Positions 43,411 to 55,640 of a stretch of DNA of 64,000 bases are shown piece by piece; the stretch's first letter is position 1, and each line of letters begins with the position of its first letter. This DNA is from Neostapfia colusana (lineage: Eukaryota; Streptophyta; Magnoliopsida; Poales; Poaceae), in contig JASWHV010000003.1 in the NCBI GenBank assembly GCA_030760725.1, forward strand, positions 60,965,264 through 61,029,263, in the 5' to 3' direction. A model generated the notes under the pieces. The model was not told where the DNA came from. It did not search any database and was given only the letters and a program-made list of their open reading frames with translations. Position numbers and translations under genes: made by a program.

Positions 43411-43961
43411 CTGGGGCTATACAGCTACCTCTTTTGGTAGCTCCAACTATCGCCAACGCGAAGATGTACCACGTACTGGTAGATGGTGGGGCTGGCCTCA
43501 ACCTTATCAGCCGTGCAGCTTTCTAGAAGCTGCAGATTCCCATGGCCAAGCTCACCCCGTCAAGCCCGTTCTCAGGGGTATGGCCAGGACAGGTCGTCCC
43601 ATACGGGAACATAAGTCTCCCGGTGACCTTTGGAGCACCGGACAACAACCGGACAGAATATGTTCTGTTCGACGTCGCGGAGGTCGACCTTCCCTTCAAC
43701 GCCATCATCGGCAGGCCGGCCCTGTACCGGTTTATGGCGGTAGCCCACTACGGCTACCTGGTCCTGAAGATGCCTACACCCACCGGTGTCCTCAGGATCC
43801 ATGGAGACTGTCAGCCTTGGAGAAGCTCCAAGCACTTGCGGCAGCCCGAGCACCAGCCCCTAGCGGTGCAGAACCGGGCCGGCTCCACCCGAGTGCACGC
43901 CACCGTGCCTCGATCCCTGCACCCCGAGTGCAACCCTCTGACGAAGGCGATGTCGCCCTGA
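43411..43961 (+). pseudogene. E3 protease pseudogene
   Basis: Active-site VDGGAGLNLI near 43480, a TAG at 43524-43526 replacing a glutamine codon, then GQVVPYGN and IIGRPALYRF in the same frame. A deletion after GVLRIHGD near 43810 shifts the frame before the RT linker. Confidence 0.85.
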
Positions 43962-44029
43962 AGGTCGTCCAAGTCGGCTCCAAGGCTGCCAAGACCACCT
44001 GCATAGCGTGGGGGCCTGGACAGCAAATA

Positions 44030-45230
44030 GGAAAGCACGCTCATCACTTCCTCCGGGACAACGTCGACATGTTTGCATGACAACCATCAAAAAATGCCTG
44101 GGATCCCTAGGGAAGTGATTGAACACCATATGAAGATCTACCCCGACGCTCGGCCGATCCAGCAGAATCCTCGGAAGTAGTCCACCGAGCGGCAGAACTT
44201 CATCCGTGAAGAGATCAAGAAGGTGCTCGGTGCTGGCTTCATACGGGAGGTCCACCACCCCCGGTGGTTGGCAAATCCTGTTGTCGTCCCGAAGGCCAGC
44301 GGGAAGCTCCCGATGTGCATCGACTACATCAGTCTCAATAAGGCATGCCCCAAAGATCCATTCCCTCTCCCTAGAATAGATCAAATTGTAGACTCTACAT
44401 CAGGCTGTGATTTGTTATGTTTCCTAGACGCCTACTCAGTCTTCCACCAAATACCAATGTCTAGAGAAGATGAAGAACACACTGCTTTTATAACAGTAAA
44501 TGGCATGTATTGTTATGTCTCCATGCCTTATGGTTTGAAAAATGCTCTTCCTACCTTTGTACGTGCTATGCATAAAACATTTGGAGAGCTAATCCGAAAC
44601 TTAGTAGAGGTGTATGTCGATGACATCATTGTCAAAGTCAGAGAGAGCACATCCCTGTTAGATAACCTAGCTCTAGTCTTTGACAAATTGCGCCCCACGC
44701 CCACCAAGCTGAACCTGGACAAATGTGTGTTCGGTGTCTCCTCTAGAAAGCTCCTTGGGTTCCTGGTCTCACACTGAGGGATCGAGGCCAACCCATAGAA
44801 GATCAAGTCTATCGAGCTGATGCGGCCCCCGGCTCGCATCAAGGACGTCCAGAAGCTCATGGGATGTTTAGCTGCGCTTAGTCGGTTTATACCTAGGCTA
44901 GCTGAGCGGGCCCTTCCCTTCTTCAAGCTCCTGCGCAAAGCCGGTCCATTTGTTTGGACCGAAGAAGCAGAAGAAGCATTCCAGGAGTTGAAGCAGCGCC
45001 TCATGACGCTGCCCATCATGGTAGCCCCTGAGCCCGGTGAGCATCTACTGCTCTACATCGCAGCGACGACAGAGGTGGTGAGCATGGTCCTAGTCGCAGA
45101 GCGGCCGGACCCCTCACCACTACAACCTGCTCCTGCAGCAGAAGTCAAGCACCAAGCCTGTCCGGACCCCTTGGGGGCCCTAGCAGCCAGGAGATCTCTG
45201 AGGCCCAGACTCAGAGACCACAGTTGACCT
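44030..45230 (+). pseudogene. E3 reverse transcriptase pseudogene
   Basis: The palm is well preserved: CFLDAYSVFHQIPM, CYVSMPYGLKNA and an intact YVDDIIVK box near 44614. A TGA at 44775-44777 (CGA to TGA) and a further TAG near 44797 break the connection region, which then continues in the same frame as MRPPARIKDVQKLMGC. It is the best RT copy of the Tat family in this window but still not open. Confidence 0.87.
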
Positions 45231-45299
45231 CCCGGAGGTCCAAGATGGCAGAGAAGTCCCCGGGTCCCAGCCCCCGGAGGCTGTCCGGGACCTAGAGGA

Positions 45300-46488
45300 C
45301 AGGAGGTCCCAATGTCCGGTGCCAATCCTCGAAGACGTCCCAGATCCCCCAGGGAGGGTCTGGACCATCCAAAGGCCCGCCTACTACGTCAGTGAAGTCC
45401 TCCACGACGTCAATACCAGGTACCTAGAGGTACATAAACTGTTGTATGCAGTGCTCGTGGCGTCCAGGAAGCTCCGACACTACTTCCAAGCCCACCAGAT
45501 CTTGGTGGTCACCTCCTATCCGCTGAGGACCATCCTCCACAGCCCCAACGCGACTGGCAACGTCGCCAAGTGATCAGCGGAGCTGGCGGAGTTCGAGCTG
45601 GACATCCTACCACGTCATGCAATCAAGAGCCAAGCACTGGCTGACTTCATGGCCGAGTGGACGCCATCACCAACCAACCCAGGGGGCCCCGAAGGTGGAG
45701 AACCGGAGCCCCGAGCACCGGTCTTCACCGAGCCTCACTGGACGCTCTACTTCGACAGCTCCCCGAGGAAGCAGGGTGCCGGAGCCGGCGTGCTGCTCCT
45801 CACGCCGACGGGGGAGCAGTTCAAGTACATGGTGCGCCTCAACCTCAAGGCAACCAACAACATAGCCGAGTATGAAGCTCTCATCTTCGGCCTGAAGACG
45901 GCGCTGTCTCTCGGCGTCCGCCAGTTGATGGTCAAGGGTGACTCCCAGCTAATCATCAAGTAAGTCAAGGGTGAATGTTCCTGCAACGACCCACAATTAG
46001 CTGCCTATCTACTCTACGTGCAGATGCTGTTGAAGGACTTTGAAGCCTTGGACCTGTACCATGTACCGCGCGCCGACAACACCATCACCGACGACCTGTC
46101 AACAAAGGCCTCCACCGGAGCCCCGGTGCCCGAAAAAGCCTTCGAAAGGACGTTGCCGCGGCCCATAGCCCGGCCTACTGAACCAGGTGAACGGGGTGAG
46201 ACCAGCACCTCGAAGCTGGCGGTCCCGACAGCCCTGCAACCATGGTGCCCGCCAAGGATCGTATGCGCCACTGGGGACTCCGTGCTACCCATCGCCCAAG
46301 ATCCAAAAGCTCAAGTAGGCCCCGATGCATGGATCACGGAGGTGCGGGACTACTTGAGAGACAACATCCTTCCTGATGAACATGCATCCGTTGAACGGAT
46401 TGTGCGGATGGCTAAGAGATACACGCTGGTAGAAGTGGATCTCTACCGGCGTGGCGCCAACAACATCCTATTGCGGTGCATAACCTAG
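45300..46488 (+). pseudogene. E3 double RNase H region
   Basis: The degenerate RNase H segment (YYVSEVLHDVNTRY) ends at a TGA at 45571-45573 where tryptophan is expected. The active-type RNase H follows in the same frame (YFDSSPRKQGAGAGV near 45750, with the usual FDGS changed to FDSS). A TAA at 45961-45963 (CAA to TAA) splits it, and the open frame closes at TAG 46486-46488 (CAG to TAG). Confidence 0.86.
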
Positions 46489-47516
46489 GAGGAAGGATGC
46501 GACCTGCTCGCAAAAATCCATGGAGGCGAGTGCAGGAACCACACATCCGACAGCTCTCCTAGACGCTCAAGCTGGTCAAGAGATGCAAGGCGTGCCAGTT
46601 CCATACCAAGCAGATCCACACTCCGGCGCAGACGCTGCAGATGATCCCACCCTCGTGGCCGTTCGTGGTATGTGGGTTGGACATCCTAGGGACCTTCCCC
46701 AGAGCCATCGGGGGATACCGGTTCCTCTATGTCGCCATCGACAAGTTCACCAAGTGGCCGGAAGCTGCACCAGTCATCACCATCAACAAGCAATCCGCAG
46801 TCAAGTTCATCAAGTCGATTGTTTGTAGGTTCGGGGTCCCAAACAGGATCATCACTGACAATGGGACCCAGTTCACCAGTGCAGCGTTCCAAGAGTACTG
46901 CGAGGACCTTGGCATCCAGGTGTGCTATGCCTCCGTTGCTCATCCAAAGAGCAACGGGCAAGTCAAGAGAGCCAACGTCGAGATCCTTCGGGGCCTCAAG
47001 ACTCGCACCTATGCCAGCTTGGAGAAGCATGGTGCTAAGTGGGTGGACGAGCTTCCGTGCGCACTGTGGGCCAGCCGGACATCCCAGAGCCGGGCCACAG
47101 CGGAGACACCCTTCTTCATGGTATACGGGGCCAAAGCCGTGCTTCCCCCGGAGGTCACCATGGGGTCCCCCCGTGTCCGAGCTTACAACGAAGCCACGCA
47201 GGACCATGTCTGGCGTGAGGACATCGACCTCGTCGACGAGGCACGATGGCAAGCAACGCTCCGCAACGCACGGTACCGGCAGGCGCTCCGACGCTACCAT
47301 CAGGGGTCCGTGCAACCTTGGGAGCTCAAGGAAGGCGACCTGGTGCTGCGGCGCATACTTTCTCAAGAAGGGACCAACAAACTCTCCCCCAGCTGGGAAG
47401 GTCCCTTCCGAGTCACGAAAGTTTGCCGCCCCGGGTGCGTATGCCTTGCTACAGAGGACGGGGACCTGCTCCCTAACCCTTGGAACATAGAACACCTCCG
47501 TAAGTTCTACCCTTAG
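46489..47516 (+). pseudogene. E3 integrase pseudogene
   Basis: The N-terminal zinc-binding region has a deletion near 46545-46565 and is out of frame. From 46641 to 47516 the core and C-terminus are fully open (GLDILG, TDNGTQF, SPSWEGPFRVTKV). The third catalytic residue is changed: NGQVKRAN near 46955 instead of NGQVERAN in E1, so the D,D,E triad is broken despite the open frame. Confidence 0.88.
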
Positions 47517-48810
47517 AGCAGTGGTAGGACATGTTTTTTCTTTTTTTCTGTAACAGATCCCATAGAGCCCAGGAGCACCGCTCCTAGAAACTAAGCCCTA
47601 GGGGGTGGTCTACGACTACGTCTGGCTTAGCCTGGACCCGTACCCTAAGCGCGTAGGCCCTGCCCCCCTTCACAATGGGGTGGTTCGTCGCCTCCATGTA
47701 CAGCCTGTTTTCCTTCTATGAACGTATATGAATGAAAAGAACCCTGTCCTACCACACTCTTACTTATGTGTTCATTTAAATTACACATTAATTTTTATGA
47801 TCACCTCCCCATACTCAAGACAGTATACGCTCATCGTATACTCGACTCTCCTTTCCCAATCTCACGACTAGTCGACATTTGCCATCCTACCGAAGGCGGT
47901 TGTGCTTGAGGTACTTGCCAAGGGCCCGGGGGCCTCTCGGACCTCCCCCTGTTAGGGTACTGTGACGCCAGTTGGTCTCCTCCAGGAAAAAACCTTTGCC
48001 GGAATGGGAGGTCCAGGGTGTGCAGCCTGCTTTGCCTGGTCCTGTACCCAAAGCGTGCGCACTCTGCCTCCGGGAGGTCCAGGGTGTGTAGCCTGCTTTG
48101 CCTGGTCCTGCACCCAAAGCGTGCGCACTCTACCTCCCCAGCGCTACGGTCTGAGTACTAGGGGCCGGACGGTTACACCCCGACCAAGGAGGGAGCCGGG
48201 CCTCCGGTATCGAGTGCACTGGATTTCCCAAGCCCCGTATACCGGCCCAGGACTGTAAGCCAAATAAGACTAAGAGACAGAGAAAGGAGAGCCCCCGAGC
48301 AGAATTACCGTTCCCCTACTTGTGTGCAGGACCTTCTGAGAGGACTCCCGGCCTCCAGCGCCGAGGCTCCAACACCGGCATGCTCCGGACGGTCAGGGGG
48401 CCCTAGTCTTGGCTCCCCCGCAGGAGTGTGGTAGGTGTGCCCAATGCATTGGCCACACCTACCAGGGGCCACTACGAGGTCTACACAAGGGAAGGCCGGA
48501 GCACCCGGCGGTATTGAAGTCATCCCAAGACTTCTCAAGACCGGAGTTCCAGACTCCAACTCAAGACCCCTTGGGTCCCTATGAGAACAAGGGCCCAAGG
48601 GAGGTGTGTGTGCTAAAAGGCTTCGAGATCGATGGAGACCTCCCGGGGTCCTTACGGAGCTAAGGGCTCGGGCAGGACAAGCCAAGAAAAGGAAGCAAAA
48701 AGCACATGCACATAATGCAACAAGTATATTCATTGAAAGCTCCACGAGCTGGTCTACAGACAGAAGGCAAAGTACAAAAGCCCTCCAGCTACAAGGGCAA
48801 GCATCTAGGA
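47517..48810. other. E3 spacer between integrase and antisense ORF
   Basis: It corresponds to 20558-22009 in E1. It has a clear tandem duplication of about 62 bp around GTGTGYAGCCTGCTTTGCCT (about 48013 and 48084). The G-box minisatellite present in E1, E2 and E4 is absent. No gene. Confidence 0.75.
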
Positions 48811-49129
48811 GTCCCCGGCCTCCCGCTGGAACCTAGACGCAACGAGGGTGGCGACGTCTCCGACTCCGGCCCTGGCGACCTCCTCCCGCTCGGCGATGGG
48901 GCCCCGCACCACCGGTTCCAGAGAGATGGAGAAGTCCTAGCTCCGAAAGCACGTAAGAACGTGCGTGGCGACCTCCTTGCCTAGCCCCTCCCCTCAGCCT
49001 CGAGCTCGTCGCCGATCACAGCTTCCAGCCTCTCCATCTTGGCGCCGATAGACTCGAGTGCCGGGAGCGCCTGGGCTATCTCTTGCATCGGAGTCCCCGT
49101 ACTCACGGGGCCGAAGCCGAGAGGCGCTA
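48811..49129 (-). pseudogene. E3 antisense ORF, C-terminal fragment
   Basis: The minus strand encodes the last roughly 105 codons of the Tat antisense protein with small disruptions, ending at the TAG within CTAGGAGTCCCC near 48806. The upstream remainder was displaced by the Tekay insertion at 49130 and is expected past the right edge of the window. Confidence 0.75.
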
Positions 49130-52100
49130 TGTGACGCCCTCAATTCTGTGGAAAAAACCACGGAACCGAGAACTAATGCATATGTGTGCCCAGGATGTTC
49201 ATCACACATACACATATGTTCCACAAACTGAATTCAGATTATATATTACCACGAATAACAGAGTTTATTACAATATCTCATGAGTCTTGGACTCATGCTC
49301 ACAGCGGAAGTCTTTATTTCTATGCAGCGGAAGCAATTTAACTAATGCGGAAGCAAATCTAAGCAGCGGTGACTCCATCTCTATTCCATCCCACAGGCAA
49401 GGTTGAGAACAGATCACACGCCTTAATGCTCCACTTGATCCTCATAGAAATCTTCTCCTGTTGTTGATGATAAAATAATGCAAGTTTGAGTACAATGATG
49501 TACTCAGCAAGTGCGGGAAAACATGATATGTAGCTCATAACAAGGTAGGTATAAAAAGAGCTCATTTGCAGAAAAGCAAAGTTATCAAAACCACGATAAA
49601 ACAACATCTTACTTTAAGTGAATGTAATCCCAGCATGTATTAAATTACTACCATACCTCCATCACTTTCCATGTTCCACCCAAACATTAACCAACTTCAT
49701 TCTTGCTTACAAATACCTCCTCGTATTTGCTACCATCTCACGAATACCTTCTCGTATTCGCTACCATATCATCTCATAAACAACTTTGCCTCACACCGAG
49801 ACCAATCTCGTTGCCATGACTCAACAGTCATGCAACCATCTTGTCACCCGGACTCAACAGTCCCAAAACCAAACCATAACCATGATCAATAACCATAACC
49901 AAGAACCATCCCAACAACCATCCCAACTAATCATGGCAGTTGGCCAGGCGCTCGTGACCGTAAGCTCAGCTATCATGATAGTTTTAGACTCTGCAGAGTT
50001 TGCACCTCTTTACCCACAAGTTTGTGATTTCGTCACCCGTCGACGACTACAGAACCTCCATCATACCAGTACACAACCATCGGTGTATGGCCAAGAGATC
50101 ACAAAATAGCCTTTACAAAGGGGCTACTAGATGTATGGACTCACTAAGGTTTCACAGGCAGGCTAGAATCTCCAATTCCCCCACCCATGAGCCCCCTCTT
50201 GTGCCATGCAGTTCCCAGGGCAGTCCTCACTCGACTCCCATTCCCCGCGCCTTCCACAGTCCATAACACTCTAGCAACTTACCTAATTACTCAGCTAAGC
50301 CGCACCCATACTTGGCCTTGTGGTGGCACTGTTATCCTGTCATGTGCATGCATGAACCGGTCCTTAGATCTACGGCAAGTAAACCACCATCTCATGCTAC
50401 CTCATTCACGGACCCAGGCTTGCCTAGATCTCCCTCCGATCCATGTTTATTAACATCATTAGTTCCTCATTATCATTACGAGTGTAGTTAGCTAGACACA
50501 TCTATCTCGCTTCCCAATCCCATGGACTTAGCGAAGCATAAAGCAAAAACCATACCCGACTTATAAGCATCCCTGGCGACAAGGGTAGTTTAACCAAAGC
50601 TAGTAAACTCCTATAAAAAGGGTTTCCCATCACGTTTGACTCAGCACACACACCTTTTCGCAAAATAAAACAGTTTCACCCAAAACATAGGATCAATATG
50701 GTCAAGGAGTACTTGCCTTGTTCTTGTGGTTCCGGTTGTTCTTGGATCTCAAAACCTTGTTGCTGCAGCTCATCGTAGACAGCTCGCTGAGCTTGTCCTG
50801 CTATGTAGGATCACGTGCATACAAGATTCACAACAATCAATATCATACACAAACCTTAAACTAGATGCGATGATGCATATGCATGCTATCCTATGATTAG
50901 TTTTATTAGATTGGTTTGTATGTGTTCTTGTATGGCTTGCATGGATTTTATGATGAACAGAGGTGTTCGGATCAAAGGTGGACGTGGCGATGATCTTGTT
51001 TTTAGATCAACCTGATCATCGAGTGATCTGTCCACGAGAATGCTTCTGTTCGAAAGGAATCAAAGAACAGATGCAAAGAAAACACAACGATGTCGTAAGG
51101 TGGTATTGGAGACCTACCTTACGTTCTTCTCGGTCTCGAGGTCCTCCTCAGATTGTTGGTCTTTCCTCCGGCGATCTTCCTTGTTGCACTCTGGCGATGG
51201 TTTACTCGTCCGGTTGGGACTAGGGCTCTAAGTCGTTGGCTTAGGAGTTGGAAAAGAAGTTCGTGGTTTTGGCCAAGGGTTTTGGGTTCTAATTATAATC
51301 AGGAGAAGAAGAGTCCTATCTGATTGGACTTCGAATAAGAGTTCTATTCAGATTTTTGTTGAATCTTACCATCTTATCTTTAGTTGATTTGGTACGGTAA
51401 CATTGTGGAATTCAGGTCGGTTTCTTTCCCGGTATTTCTACGTGTACAGAACCCAAAAACCACTCCTAGAACTCGTTACCTCCTCGGTGATGAGCTCCGG
51501 AGGCTCCACGTGTCCACCGGGTCCTGGTCTCTCCCTCTCTGCAGGGACGAGCTCCGGTTGTGCCGCGTGTCAAGTGAGCAAGACCTCTCTCTCCTTTGGA
51601 GGTGGGCTCCGCGTGTGCCACGTATCCTGACGGTCGGGACCTCCTCTTTTATTCGGAGGTGGCTCCACACACGCCACGTGTCAGTGCTGGACCTTTCCTC
51701 TTTCCTTGGAGACAAGCTCCGAGGTCGACACAAGTCCAATAGTGACGGGCCTCCCGGAGATAAGCTCCGGTGGCGACATGTGTTCAATGGAACCGGACCT
51801 ATCGGAAGTGAGCTCCGAGATCGACACGTATCCCGCGCGACCGGTCCTCTGATTTCTATGATGACTAGCTCCGGAGGTGACATGTGTCCTGCGGAAATGC
51901 CTTTGCTTCTTCCGCAGAGGCTAGCTCCGGGGGCAACACGTGTTCCACTGGGTCGGACCTCTCCCTTTGCGTAGATGAGCCCCGATCCTGCCACGTAGCC
52001 AGTTTAGCGGCGTACCTCTCTCCACTTCGCAGGGATGAGCTCCGGACACGCCACGTGGCCAGCGGGCCGTGAAAGTTGTCTTTGGTGCTTTCTGGAACTA

Positions 52101-52216
52101 GGTCCGGCTCTTATTGGCTATCCTTTTTGATATTTTTCTCTGTTCCAACTTTTCTTAAAATGTTTTCTCTTCATAATGCATGAATATATGCTGTCGCCAG
52201 AAATGAGGGTGTTACA
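49130..52216 (-). repeat. 3' LTR of the Tekay-type element
   Basis: Reads TGTAACACCCTCATTTCTGG to GGGCGTCACA on the minus strand. It shares the blocks ATGAACCGGTCCTTAG (50352-50367, plus strand) and GTACTCAGCAAGTG (near 49499) with the LARD-like element and the LTR at 61415. Near its 5' end lies a degenerate G-box minisatellite (51478-52070). Confidence 0.92.
51478..52070. repeat. Degenerate G-box minisatellite in the Tekay-type LTR
   Basis: About eleven half-units, spaced 45-61 bp, each with a GAGCTCCG-type start, a CACGTG-like core (for example CCACGTGTCC near 51507, CCACGTGTCA near 51674, CCACGTGGCC near 52051) and a GGACCTC-type tail. The unit is the same as in the Tat LTRs but much more diverged. 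It lies within the first 0.75 kb of the LTR in the element's own direction, that is, in the likely U3. Confidence 0.8.
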
Positions 52217-53640
52217 AATCTACCCCCCTTAAATTGAATCCGCCCTTGAGATTCGTTAGCAGAGAATACATGGGGAAATTCTGCCTTGATATCTTCTTCA
52301 CGCTCCCATGTGGCTTCAACTTCGGTGTGATGGCTCCATTGTACCTTGCACCATCGAATCACCTTGTTCCGGGTGACCCTTTCTTTTACGTCCAAAATTC
52401 GGACAGGGTGCTCCGTATAGGTCAGGTCTTCTTGAAGTTCAAGCTCTTCTATTAGTACTTGCTCCTATGGTACTCTCAAGCACTTTTTGAGCTGGGATAC
52501 ATGAAACACGTCATGTACGTCGAAGAGGTGCATTGGGAGCTCTAGTTGATAGGATACTTCTCCTCACTTGTCCAAAATCTTAAATGGTCCGATGTAGCGA
52601 GGTGCTAGCTTGCCTTTGACGTTGAAACGTCGTTGGCCTCGGATAGGCGATACCTTAAGGTATACGAAGTCTCCTACTTCAAAGGTCAACTTCCTATGCC
52701 TATTATCCGCATAGCCTTTCTGTCGTGACTGAGCAGCCTTTAAGTTCTCCCGTACCGTTTGGACTTGCTTTTCAGCTTCTTGTAGCACTTCGGGTCCAAA
52801 CACCTGCTTCTCTCCGGTTTCGTTCCAGAACAGCGGCGTTCTACACCGTCTACCGTACAATGCTTCGAAAGGTGACATCTTCAAGCTAGCTTGATAGCTG
52901 TTGTTATAGGAGAATTCGACATACGGTAAACTCCTATCCCAACTACGCCCACTTTTCAAGGCGCAAGCTCTCAACATGTCCTCCAGAATTTGGTTTGTCT
53001 TTTTGGTTTATCCATCGGTTTGTGGGTGATAGGCGGAGCTAAAATCCAGTCGTGTACCCATAGCTTTCTGCAGCTTCTTCCAGAATCTAGAGGTAAACTG
53101 GGAACCTCGATCTGAGACTATCCTTTTCGGGACTCCATGACGGCACACAATCTGTTCCATATACAACTCGGCTAATTGTGCCACGTTGTAATTGGCCCTT
53201 ATAGGGAGAAAATGGGCGGTTTTCGTCAATTGGTCCACGATAACCCAGATGGAGTCATATCCCGACTTAGTACGTGGCAATCCAACGATGAAATCCATAC
53301 TGATGTCCTCCCACTTCCACTCTAGTACCTTCAAAGGTTGCAACAATCCAGCGGGTTTTTGATGTTCGGCCTTCACCCATTGGCAAGTGTCGCATAGGGC
53401 AACGTATTTGGCTATATCCCTTTTCATACCATCCCACCAATAACAAGTCTTCAAGTCCTTGTACATTTTGGTACTTCCGGGATGTATGGAATAGGGTGAA
53501 TCATGTGCCTCCTTCAATATCATGTCGCAGAGGTGCTTCATATTAGGCACACAAATCCTTTTTCCTAGCCAAAGCGTACCCTTCTCATCCTCCTTGAAAT
53601 CCTTCTATATTCCTCGTTGGATCCTTTCTTTGATATCCTT
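52171..53640 (-). pseudogene. Tekay-type integrase and chromodomain pseudogene
   Basis: One frame from 53604 downward: zinc-binding region (HPGSTKMYKDLK, CDTCQ), core with DFIVGLP, SDRGSQFTS, HPQTDG, then a stop near 53007. The residue after it reads TKKTNQ where the catalytic glutamate is expected. GPFKILDK is followed by another stop at about 52564, and another occurs near 52480. A chromodomain (RNKVIRWCKVQWSHHTEVEATWE) lies at about 52262-52400. Chromodomains bind modified histones or chromatin and guide integration in this clade. Confidence 0.88.
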
Positions 53641-55052
53641 GATCCCCTCATCCATTGCTTGGCCCTCTCTTATCTCTTGCTCCAATGAAGAGTGGATCTC
53701 CATTATTTCTACATTGTTCAAGAATCCGAGGTGTAACCATTCGAACTCCTTATGTTGTTCAGGTGGTAGCTCCCGAACCGTAAGTTGGTGACATGCTCCC
53801 TTTCGGCTCAATGCATCAGCTACTACTTTGGACTTCCCAGGGTGGTAGTTGATTCCAACATCATAATCCTTGATGAGTTCCAACCATCGACGTTGCCTCA
53901 AATTCAAGTCCGTTTGTGTAAATATGTACTTGAGGCTTTTGTGATCTGTATAGATCTCACATCGATGACCAAGGATATAATGTCTCCAAATCTTCAATGC
54001 ATGCACTACTGCTGCTAGCTCCAAGTCATGTGTAGGATAATTAAGCTCGTGCTTCTTTATTTGTCGTGAGGCATAGGCTACCACTTGTCCTTCTTGCATG
54101 AGCACACATCCGAGCCCCTGTCTGGATGCGTCACAATATATGTCAAAGCTCTTGCTTACGTCCGGCAATACCAGAACCGGTGCTGTGGTTAGCCTTTTCT
54201 TGAGTTCCTCAAAACTTCCTTGGCATGCTGGTGTCCATTGGAAGACTTTTCCCTTCATTAGCAACTCCGTCATAGGCTTTGCTATCTTAGAGAAGTCTTT
54301 AATGAAGCGTCGATAGTATCCAGCCATCCCAAGAAAACTCCGAATATCCCTCATCTCTGCCGTTGGTCCCACTTCAGAACATCTCTCACTTTTCCGAGAT
54401 CAACCGATACCCCTTCCTTGGAGATAATGTGGCCTAGGAAAGATATTTCCTTTTGCCAAAATTGACACTTGTTAAGCTTGGCATACAATTGATGCTCACG
54501 CAATTTCTGTAAGGTCAATTTCAAATGTTCTTCATGCTCCTCCTCATTTTTTGAATACACCATAATGTCGTCGATGAAAACCACGACGAACTTGTCCAAG
54601 TACTCCATGAAAACCTTGTTCATAAGGTACATGAAGTATGCGGGTGCATTTGTCAACCCAAAAGACATGACGGTATATTCATACGAACCATACCGTGTTC
54701 GAAAGGCTGTCTTGGGCATATCGGAGGGCTTAATCTTCAGCTGGAAGTATCCCGACCGAAGATCAATCTTGGAGAACACTCAGGCTCCTTTCATTTGGTC
54801 GAATAGGTCCTCTATACGGGGCAGAGGGTATTTGTTCTTGATTGTTACCTCGTTGAGAGACCTATAGTCCACGCACATCCTTTGGGTTCCATCCTTCTTG
54901 TCTACGAAGAGCACAGGAGCTCCCCATGGTGACGATCTTGGACGTATAAAACCCTTCTCCAACTGCTCTTGAATTTGCTTCTTGAGTTCTACTAGCTCAT
55001 TGACAGGCATCCTATAGGGTCTCTTGGCTATGGGTGCAGTTCCAGGTACCAA
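53605..55052 (-). pseudogene. Tekay-type reverse transcriptase and RNase H pseudogene
   Basis: RT fingers and palm (RMCVDYRSLNEVTIKNKYPL, FSKIDLRSGYFQLKI, MSFGLTNAPAYFM, catalytic FIDDIMVYS near 54575) are interrupted by a TGA at 54780-54782. A frameshift near 54360 precedes the RNase H (YCDASRQGLGCVL, TDHKSLKYIF, ADALSR), which ends at a TAG at 53605. Order and motifs are canonical for Ty3/gypsy. Confidence 0.9.
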
Positions 55053-55192
55053 ACAATGGCAAACTCAATGTCCCGGTCAGGTGGCATACCTGTAAGCTCT
55101 TCCGGGAACACGTCCGAAAATTCCTGAACCACTGGAATGCTGTCCAATGTTGTTCCTTCGACGTGGTTCAAAATTGCCCGTTCGGTTGTTTG

Positions 55193-55640
55193 CTAGGCTG
55201 ACTCGAACTCGACACGAATACCGTGCTCGTTTGTCAACTGCACGCTCCTTTCAGCACATTGGATTACTCTGTTGTGCTTGCTTGACCAATCCATCCCGAG
55301 TATTATGTCAATCCCTTGGGAGTCCAAGACAATAAGGTTGGCAAGGAAGTCTACCCCCCTTATTTTAAGGCTTACTTTTGGACATACTATATTAGTCCTC
55401 ATTTCTCCTCCGGGAGAATTTACTAACATAGCACATTCTAAGTGGGATACGGGTAGATGATGTTTGGCAACATATTTGGATGATATGAAGGAATGCGATG
55501 CTCCAGAATCAAATAAGATGGTGGCTGGGTTTGAGTTGGCAAGGAACATACCCATTATGACGTCCTCATCCTGTTGTGCTTCCTCAGCAGAGACATGGTT
55601 CACTCTTGGCCGCGAGCATAGTTCTGCTGTCCACGGTTTC
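55193..55640 (-). pseudogene. Tekay-type aspartic protease pseudogene
   Basis: Active-site FDSGASHSFIS near 55510 and ILGMDW near 55295. The domain follows RVNHVSAEEAQQDED. It is out of frame with both gag upstream and RT downstream, so a shift is present on each side. Confidence 0.87.

Larger units (their letters stand above)
41464..49129 (+). mobile_element. Tat element E3, right end lost to a Tekay insertion
   Basis: The interior runs from the primer site (TTTGGCGCGCCAGG) through gag, protease, RT, RNase H, integrase, spacer and the last part of the antisense ORF. The Tekay-type LTR at 49130 interrupts it. Left flank of that insertion is CGCTA (49125-49129), the expected target duplication. 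All genes carry stops or shifts. Confidence 0.9.

Noticed and set aside
46686..47495. 269-residue minus-strand ORF opposite the E3 integrase (similar one at 19541-20128)
   Set aside because: Shadow of the integrase frame; the sense strand has all integrase motifs.
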